DNA of 19,323 nucleotides from Gammaproteobacteria bacterium (lineage in GTDB: Bacteria; Pseudomonadota; Gammaproteobacteria; Pseudomonadales; Pseudomonadaceae): contig JAAYHO010000149.1 in the NCBI GenBank assembly GCA_012735335.1, forward strand, positions 1 to 19,323, read 5' to 3'. The translations under genes and the position numbers were made by a program. Below are positions 14,809 to 19,323 of this stretch, in pieces (position 1 is the first letter of the stretch; each line of letters starts with the position of its first letter). A model generated the notes under the pieces. The model was not told the origin of the DNA, made no database searches, and worked only from the letters and a program-made list of their open reading frames with translations.

Positions 14809-14969
14809 GGGCTCCCTGAATAAATGGTGAAAGTGATAGTTGTGGTTGGGCCCGGTATGCCGGATAGCGGGCCTTTATCGATGCTCCATGGAGGGCCAGA
14901 GTTGTCGATATGGATTTCGCAGAGCGGATGTTTTATTAGTAATCCACTGAATCTGCAAGCAAAAAACTA
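14809..14969 (-). promoter_or_regulatory. Leader/promoter interval between msrA and the mrp operon
   Basis: This 161-base stretch is the largest same-strand gap near the mrp genes and is more A/T-rich than its surroundings, so the mrp promoter is likely here. GGCCCG (14849-14854) and CGGGCC (14868-14873) form an exact inverted repeat that would make a hairpin about 35 bases before the mrpAB start. CTCCATGGAG (14884-14893) is a ten-base palindrome just before it in the direction of transcription. On the minus strand TTGCAG and TAATAA-like sequences lie near 14930-14955 but are poorly spaced, so no promoter is claimed. The hairpin lacks a T-run on the minus strand, so it does not look like an msrA terminator. 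Confidence 0.4.
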
Positions 14970-15611
14970 TTACCTCATACAAATTCCGGTCCCGGCAATA
15001 CCGCAATAGCCGCCCGGATTCTTGTGCAGGTATTGTTGATGATAGTCCTCGGCGTAATAAAATTCCGCCGCTTGGGCTATTTCCGTGGTAACGGGGCCCA
15101 GACCGGCCTGCTGCAACGCATCGGCAAAACGCGCCCGGCTGACTTGTGCCTGTGCCAGTTGATGCATATTGCTGACATAGATACCGGAACGGTACTGGGT
15201 ACCCTGATCATTGCCCTGGCGCATGCCGCAGGTTGGGTCATGGTTTTCCCAGAATACCCGCAGCAGCTCATCCAGCGGCAGCACGTCGGGGTCGAATATT
15301 ACCAGAACCACCTCGTTATGACCGGTCATTCCGGAACAGACTTCCTCGTAGGTGGGGTTGGGCGTCAGCCCGGCGCTGTAACCAACGGCGGTGCTGTACA
15401 CCCCCTCCAGCTGCCAGAACAGGCGTTCGGCCCCCCAGAAACAGCCCATGCCGACGATGATCTGTTGCAGGTCCTCGGGGATGGGTGTCTTGATCGGCGT
15501 ATTCAGCACCGCATGGGTACTGCTGGTGGCAATCGGCTCGGCACGGCCGGGCAGGGCCTCGGCGGGGGTGGGCAGACGCAACTTGTGCTCGGGTACGGTG
15601 CGAAAGAACAT
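14970..15611 (-). CDS. msrA: Peptide methionine sulfoxide reductase MsrA
   Basis: MsrA reduces the S-epimer of methionine sulfoxide in proteins, repairing oxidative damage in the cytoplasm with thioredoxin as reductant. The 213-residue product has catalytic C57 in GCFWG and resolving cysteines C203 and C211 in [12 protein letters not shown], the same layout as the three-cysteine enzyme of E. coli. GHNEVV and YRSGIY are further family motifs. The N-terminal extension [10 protein letters not shown] is normal for long MsrA proteins. The frame is open to 15641, but the ATG at 15611 is preferred because AGGAG lies about seven bases before it and the protein then has the usual length. It follows cysQ by 47 bases and is probably the last gene of the nudE-cysQ-msrA unit. 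Confidence 0.95.
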   Translation of the reverse strand: MFFRTVPEHKLRLPTPAEALPGRAEPIATSSTHAVLNTPIKTPIPEDLQQIIVGMGCFWGAERLFWQLEGVYSTAVGYSAGLTPNPTYEEVCSGMTGHNEVVLVIFDPDVLPLDELLRVFWENHDPTCGMRQGNDQGTQYRSGIYVSNMHQLAQAQVSRARFADALQQAGLGPVTTEIAQAAEFYYAEDYHQQYLHKNPGGYCGIAGTGICMR

Positions 15612-15658
15612 ATCGGGCTCCTGCGGCGGGCGGGTTTGCAACCGGCTGGTAAGACAGT

Positions 15659-16462
15659 CTAGTTGAGTAACAACCGACGCAGTGATTCGTCCGGCTGGCC
15701 GGTGGCAATGAAGTAGGGGTTCAACCAGTCACTGCGCTGGGGGTAATGGAAGCGCTGGCCATCCAGTCCCAGCACCTGGCCTCCGGCACCTTCCAGTACC
15801 GCCTGGGCGGCGGCGGTGTCCCACTGGCTGGTTGGGGCAAAACGCGGGTACAGATCGGCCTCGCCCTCGGCCAGCAGGCAGAACTTGAGCGAGCTGCCGA
15901 CACTGGTCAGTTCTATCCGGCAGGCCGCTTCCAGACGTTGCAGCAGCGCCTGCTGGTCGGCACTGGTATGCCGGCGGCTGGCGACCAGCTTGAGTGGTGC
16001 GGCCGGAGCACGGCAATGGATCGGCTGCGCTGCCTCGTCCCCCCGCTGGCGCTGACTGCCGAGGCCGGCGCCACCCCAGTACAGCGTATCGCGAGCGGGC
16101 ACCCCGACCACCCCGAAGCGCACCTGACCCTGTTCGATCAGGGCAATGTTGACGGTAAACTCGTCGCTGCCGGCAATGAATTCACGGGTGCCGTCCAGCG
16201 GATCGACCAGCCAGAAGCGCGTCCAGTGCTGGCGTTCGGCGAAGGGCACATCGGCTGCTTCCTCGGACAGGATCGGAATATCCGGGGTCAGACGGCGCAG
16301 GCCATCGACGATATGCTGATTGGCGGCCAGGTCCGCCGCCGTCACCGGCGAGTCATCGGCCTTGGTGATGACTTCGGGGTCCTTGCGCCACCAGGGCAGG
16401 GCGATATTACCCGCCTCCCGGGCCAGCTGACACAGCGCCTCCACGGCAAAGGGCAGGCTCAT
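15659..16462 (-). CDS. cysQ: 3'(2'),5'-bisphosphate nucleotidase CysQ
   Basis: CysQ removes the 3'-phosphate from 3'-phosphoadenosine 5'-phosphate, a toxic by-product of sulfate assimilation, giving AMP. It belongs to the Mg2+-dependent, lithium-sensitive inositol monophosphatase superfamily. In the 267-residue product the metal ligands are visible: E67 in ILSEEA, D87 and D90 in [10 protein letters not shown], and D215 in [22 protein letters not shown] at the N-terminus is also conserved. The start overlaps the nudE stop (ATGA), so the two are translationally coupled. The same nudE/cysQ adjacency is, from memory, found in Pseudomonas genomes. Confidence 0.95.
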   Translation of the reverse strand: MSLPFAVEALCQLAREAGNIALPWWRKDPEVITKADDSPVTAADLAANQHIVDGLRRLTPDIPILSEEAADVPFAERQHWTRFWLVDPLDGTREFIAGSDEFTVNIALIEQGQVRFGVVGVPARDTLYWGGAGLGSQRQRGDEAAQPIHCRAPAAPLKLVASRRHTSADQQALLQRLEAACRIELTSVGSSLKFCLLAEGEADLYPRFAPTSQWDTAAAQAVLEGAGGQVLGLDGQRFHYPQRSDWLNPYFIATGQPDESLRRLLLN

Positions 16463-17022
16463 CTGACCAGCTCGCCGCGCTGCTCCAGCAGATCGCGCAC
16501 CAGATACAGCGCCGCCAGTGCCCGGCCTTCGGTAAAGCCGCGCCCCAGCAGGCTGCTCAGGTCATAGAGGTCGACACTGTCCACACGGATCGGCTCGGGT
16601 TCATCCCCCGGCAGACGCTTCTCGTACAGATCCCGGGCCAGTACCACGGAAATGCTCTGGCTCATGTAGGCCGGTGACAGCGACAGCTTGCCCAGCAGCT
16701 CCAGCTGCCGGGCACCGAAGCCGGTTTCCTCCATCAATTCGCGGTTGGCTCCATCCAGCACATCCTCACCGGGCTCGACCAGCCCCTTGGGCAGGGACAG
16801 CTGATAATCCTGGGTACCGCCGCAGTATTCCTCGATCAGCACCGCAGTGCGCTCGTCGCGCATGGCAACCACCATCACCGCGCCATACCCTCTGCCGGAG
16901 CTGACCAGTCGTTCATAGGTGCGCTCGGTTCCATTGCTGAAACGCAGCTGCATCTGCTCGACGGTGAACAGGCGACTTTTCGCGACAATGCGGGCATCGA
17001 GGATGTCTGGCTTCTGCGGCAT
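16459..17022 (-). CDS. nudE: ADP compounds hydrolase NudE
   Basis: NudE is a Nudix enzyme that hydrolyses ADP-ribose, NADH, Ap2A/Ap3A and similar adenosine dinucleotides. The 187-residue product carries an intact Nudix box: G80, E86, R94, E95, L96, E98, E99, G101 in KGLVEPGE...RELMEETGFG. The region after the box (LSPAYMSQSISVVLARDLY) fits the NudE/ADP-ribose pyrophosphatase subgroup. The frame is open 60 bases further upstream to 17082, but that would overlap the promoter region of yrfG. MPQKPDILDARIVAKSRLF at 17022 matches the family start, with GGAG about six bases upstream. The gene is divergent from yrfG and leads a unit with cysQ. Confidence 0.94.
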   Translation of the reverse strand: MPQKPDILDARIVAKSRLFTVEQMQLRFSNGTERTYERLVSSGRGYGAVMVVAMRDERTAVLIEEYCGGTQDYQLSLPKGLVEPGEDVLDGANRELMEETGFGARQLELLGKLSLSPAYMSQSISVVLARDLYEKRLPGDEPEPIRVDSVDLYDLSSLLGRGFTEGRALAALYLVRDLLEQRGELVR

Positions 17023-17087
17023 GCTGGCTCCGTGACTATTGACTGGTTTGTTATGATAGCCGCCCACCCGCTTAAAACCCAACTGCC
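17023..17087. promoter_or_regulatory. Divergent promoter region between nudE and yrfG
   Basis: Only 65 bases separate the two divergent starts. The palindromic-type block TATGATA (17052-17058) can serve as a -10 element in either direction. For nudE it reads TATCAT, with TTGGGT about 18 bases upstream as a partial -35. For yrfG the matching -35 is poor. The calls rest on visual fit only. Confidence 0.35.
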
Positions 17088-17756
17088 ATGCTCAACTGGA
17101 ACACCATCGACACAGTGCTGCTGGATATGGACGGCACACTGCTGGACCTGCATTTCGACAATCACTTCTGGGTCGAATACCTGCCCCAGCGCTACGCCGA
17201 CAAGCACGGCCAGAGCCTGGCCTGGGCCAAACAACACATCTATCCCCTGATGCAGCGCATTCAGGGGCAGATGGACTGGTACTGTCTGGACTTCTGGACC
17301 CGCGAGCTGGATCTGCCGATCGTCGAACTCAAGCGCGAAGTAGCCCACCTGATCCAGCTGCGTCCGGACGCGGATCTGTTCCTGCAGGCGCTGCAGAAAA
17401 GCGGCCGCCAGGTGATCCTGATCACCAACGCCCACCGCGACTCACTGTCGCTGAAGATGGAGCGGGTCGAACTGCGCACCTGGTTCCAGCGCCTGATCAG
17501 CTCCCACGACTTCGGTTATCCCAAGGAAGAACAGGCCTTCTGGCACGCCCTGCGCGCCGAGGTGGACTTCGATCCGGCACGCACCCTGTTCATCGACGAC
17601 GGCCTGACCATCCTGCGCTCCGCCCGGGAGTTCGGCATTGCCCAACTGCTGGCGGTACGGCAGCCGGACAGCAAGGGTGCCCTGCGTGATACCGAGGAGT
17701 TTGATGCGGTGGAGGATTTCAGCAGTCTGTGTCCGTCGCTGACTGTGGAGTGTTGA
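17088..17756 (+). CDS. yrfG: GMP/IMP nucleotidase YrfG (HAD superfamily)
   Basis: YrfG is a haloacid-dehalogenase-type phosphatase that dephosphorylates purine mononucleotides such as GMP and IMP. The 222-residue product has motif I LLDMDGTLLD with nucleophile D13 and acid/base D15, motif II ITNAH (about 107-111), and motif IV FIDDG with the Mg2+-binding aspartates (about 164-168). The cap region lies between motifs I and II. The ATG at 17088 is right for the family, though the Shine-Dalgarno match is weak. In E. coli yrfG is near nudE and hslR; here nudE is divergent on its left and hslR is found beyond rimK and rimB on the right. It converges on rimK with 16 bases between stops and no obvious terminator. 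Confidence 0.94.
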   Translation: MLNWNTIDTVLLDMDGTLLDLHFDNHFWVEYLPQRYADKHGQSLAWAKQHIYPLMQRIQGQMDWYCLDFWTRELDLPIVELKREVAHLIQLRPDADLFLQALQKSGRQVILITNAHRDSLSLKMERVELRTWFQRLISSHDFGYPKEEQAFWHALRAEVDFDPARTLFIDDGLTILRSAREFGIAQLLAVRQPDSKGALRDTEEFDAVEDFSSLCPSLTVEC

Positions 17757-17772
17757 TGCGGCTTGGCATGAC

Positions 17773-18678
17773 TCAACCCTTGCCCCGGGTACGAGTCTGA
17801 TTGGGTCTGCCGTTCTTCTCGATATATCCGATGATCAGCCCGGCAATATCCTTGCCGGTGGTGGATTCGATGCCTTCCAGGCCTGGCGAGGAATTGACTT
17901 CCATGACCACCGGCCCATGGTTGGAGCGCAGTATGTCCACCCCGGCCACATTCAGGCCCATCACCCGGGCCGCACGCACCGCGGTCATGCGTTCTTCAGG
18001 GGTGATCTTGATCAGGCTGGCGCTGCCGCCACGGTGCAGGTTGGAGCGGAATTCGCCGGCCTTGGCCTGACGCTTCATCGCCGCGATCACCCGATCGCCC
18101 ACCACCAGACAGCGGATATCCGCACCACCGGCCTCGCGGATATATTCCTGCACCATGATATTGGCCTTGAGCCCCATGAAGGCCTCCAGTACCGACTCGG
18201 CGGCCTGCTCGGTCTCGCACATCACCACACCGATACCCTGGGTGCCTTCCAGCAGCTTGATCACCAGCGGCGCGCCGCCGACCATGCTGATCAGATCCGG
18301 AATGTCGTCCGGGGAGTGAGCAAAGCCGGTGACCGGCAGACCGACGCCCTTGCGTGACAGCAGCTGCAGCGAGCGCAGCTTGTCCCGGGAGCGGCTGATG
18401 GCTACCGACTCGTTCAGCGGAAACACGCCCATCATCTCGAACTGACGCAATACTGCCGTGCCATAGAAGGTGATGGATGCGCCGATACGCGGAATGACCG
18501 CGTCAAAGGGCTCCAGCTCTGAGCCCTTGTAGTGGATGCTCGGCTTGTGGCTGGCAATGTTCATATAGGCACGCAGGGTGTCGATGACGTGCATCTCGTG
18601 GCCGCGCGCCTGCCCGGCTTCAACCAGGCGGCGGGTAGAGTAGAGCTTGGGATTGCGCGACAGTACCGCAATTTTCAT
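17773..18678 (-). CDS. rimK: Ribosomal protein S6 glutamate ligase RimK
   Basis: RimK is an ATP-grasp ligase that adds glutamate residues to the C-terminus of ribosomal protein S6, and in Pseudomonas this modification affects ribosome function and environmental adaptation. The 301-residue product aligns in length with E. coli RimK (300). K100 and K141 ([13 protein letters not shown]) are the nucleotide-binding lysines, R189 lies in GADIRCLVV, and D248, E260 and N262 ([15 protein letters not shown]) bind metal. It begins nine bases after the rimB stop and is surely cotranscribed with it. Its ribosome-binding site is weak (GAAGAAAC region). Confidence 0.96.
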   Translation of the reverse strand: MKIAVLSRNPKLYSTRRLVEAGQARGHEMHVIDTLRAYMNIASHKPSIHYKGSELEPFDAVIPRIGASITFYGTAVLRQFEMMGVFPLNESVAISRSRDKLRSLQLLSRKGVGLPVTGFAHSPDDIPDLISMVGGAPLVIKLLEGTQGIGVVMCETEQAAESVLEAFMGLKANIMVQEYIREAGGADIRCLVVGDRVIAAMKRQAKAGEFRSNLHRGGSASLIKITPEERMTAVRAARVMGLNVAGVDILRSNHGPVVMEVNSSPGLEGIESTTGKDIAGLIIGYIEKNGRPNQTRTRGKG

Positions 18679-18687
18679 GATGTTTCT

Positions 18688-19155
18688 TCAACCCTTGGTG
18701 AATCGATCGATCTGTGGTTGGGCCTGGACGAAGCGTAGTCCAGGATTGATGACAAGTTGCCCATCGAGCATGGCGGTGCAGCCGAGCAGTACGCGGTAAC
18801 GCATGGATTGGCGGCAGGTCAGGGTGAAGTCCACCTCCCAGCACTGGTCGCCCAGCACCATGGGGGTGCGGATGACATGCCGTTCCTGCAGCTGTCCATT
18901 GGAACTTCTGATTCTTTTATAGCTGACCAGCCGGGCCTCGCATGGTGTGTGACGGGGCTTGCGCAGGGTGCCGGTGTGCGCCAGAAAGCGCACCCAGGTC
19001 TCGCCGTCGTGCTGGAATGTCTCGATATCGCTGGCGTGCAGGGCGGATGTCCTGGCACCGCTGTCGACCTTGGCGCGAACCTTGTCAATGCCCAGCTCCG
19101 GCAAACCGATCCATTCACGCAGCCCGATCACGTTCAGATGATCAAAGGTTTTCAT
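18688..19155 (-). CDS. rimB: RimB, retropepsin-like protease of the RimK system (annotated as ATP-dependent zinc protease)
   Basis: The 155-residue product carries KVDSGARTSALHA, with D31 in the DSGA motif typical of retropepsin-like aspartic proteases. A second hydrophobic-plus-glycine region, YRVLLGCTAML, lies near the C-terminus. Database entries often call this family an ATP-dependent zinc protease; no zinc motif such as HExxH is visible. In Pseudomonas fluorescens RimB is encoded beside RimK and modulates S6 glutamylation together with RimA. Here rimB lies nine bases upstream of rimK, consistent with that role. No rimA-like gene is present: the next gene upstream is the divergent hslR. 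Confidence 0.92.
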   Translation of the reverse strand: MKTFDHLNVIGLREWIGLPELGIDKVRAKVDSGARTSALHASDIETFQHDGETWVRFLAHTGTLRKPRHTPCEARLVSYKRIRSSNGQLQERHVIRTPMVLGDQCWEVDFTLTCRQSMRYRVLLGCTAMLDGQLVINPGLRFVQAQPQIDRFTKG

Positions 19156-19260
19156 GCCGTCTCCGACGATCCGCGATGGCGCGCATGATGGACGAGGAAT
19201 GCTTTTTCAACAAGCTTGATACACTGCAGAAAATTCATGTTCAACAGGAGTACAGACCCG
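19156..19260. promoter_or_regulatory. Divergent region between rimB and hslR
   Basis: These 105 bases lie between two divergent starts. AGGAG at 19246-19250 is the likely Shine-Dalgarno sequence of hslR, ten bases from its ATG. The A/T-rich part at about 19200-19240 is the probable location of promoters in both directions. No clear sigma-70 or heat-shock sigma-32 consensus could be assigned by eye, although hslR is heat-inducible in E. coli. Confidence 0.3.
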
Positions 19261-19323
19261 ATGAGCGATGAGGGCAAGCCGCGGCTGGATAAATGGCTGT
19301 GGGCGGCGCGTTTTTTCAAGACC
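19261..19323 (+). CDS. hslR: Heat shock protein 15 (Hsp15), 5' end only
   Basis: Only the first 21 codons are in the window. The start MSDEGKPRLDKWLWAARF is the beginning of an S4 RNA-binding domain of the HslR type (RLDKWLWAARFFKT). Hsp15 binds 50S subunits carrying a stalled nascent chain and helps recycle them. AGGAG ten bases upstream supports the ATG. The linked yrfG and nudE agree with the E. coli neighbourhood nudE-yrfF-yrfG-hslR-hslO. The rest of the gene lies beyond the right edge, so its integrity is unknown. Confidence 0.9.
   Translation, partial: MSDEGKPRLDKWLWAARFFKT

Noticed and set aside
14816..14831. A near match to the CreB box (TTCAC-N6-TTCAG on the minus strand) just before mrpAB
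   Set aside because: It has one mismatch, a 9-of-10 match is expected about once by chance in a window this size on both strands, and it overlaps the Shine-Dalgarno region of mrpAB.
1..19323. tRNA, rRNA, CRISPR array or insertion sequence
   Set aside because: Intergenic gaps are all 161 bases or shorter, and none shows a tRNA fold, spaced identical repeats or transposase-like coding sequence.

Overview
The window looks like chromosomal DNA from a gammaproteobacterium of the Pseudomonas group in the broad sense, quite possibly a marine or salt-adapted lineage. The reasons are high G+C coding sequence, conserved Pseudomonas-type neighbourhoods (nudE/cysQ/yrfG, rimK/rimB/hslR, coaE/yacG, a group-2 Mrp antiporter operon with fused A and B subunits), and a Gram-negative sortase with its dedicated target, a pair best known from marine Proteobacteria. 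No species call is possible from this alone. Almost all of the DNA is coding. I see no rRNA, tRNA, CRISPR array, prophage or insertion sequence.

Layout. (1) Positions 1-1771, minus strand: coaE, yacG and a Nudix hydrolase fused to a thiamine-phosphate-synthase-like domain. The last gene runs off the left edge and carries a palindromic repeat inside its reading frame. (2) 1930-3891, plus strand: rlmJ (23S rRNA methyltransferase), then a tight three-gene yqjD/yqjE/yqjK-like set of small membrane proteins. (3) 3913-8676, minus strand: an apparent operon read as sortase target (VIT+VWA domains), class GN sortase, creB, creC. (4) 8772-14808, minus strand: mrpAB-C-D-E-F-G, a Na+/H+ antiporter operon in which every junction overlaps by 1 or 4 bases. 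(5) 14970-17022, minus strand: nudE, cysQ, msrA. (6) 17088-17756, plus strand: yrfG. (7) 17773-19155, minus strand: rimB and rimK. (8) 19261 to the right edge, plus strand: the first 21 codons of hslR.

The most interesting region is 3913-8676. A secreted, membrane-anchored VIT/VWA protein with an intact metal-ion-dependent adhesion site is translationally coupled to a sortase with a complete His/Cys/Arg active site. The next two genes are a textbook CreB/CreC two-component pair without creD. CreBC in other bacteria responds to metabolic and cell-wall stress, so this arrangement suggests, but does not prove, that the surface-anchoring pair is tied to that signalling pathway. The target's sorting motif reads YPQTS rather than LPXTG. 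Short iterated GTG-containing half-sites lie just upstream of this operon.

The rest is mainly housekeeping: nucleotide and cofactor maintenance (Nudix enzymes, CoaE, CysQ, YrfG), oxidative repair of methionine (MsrA), ribosome modification (RlmJ, RimK/RimB, Hsp15) and monovalent cation/pH homeostasis (Mrp).
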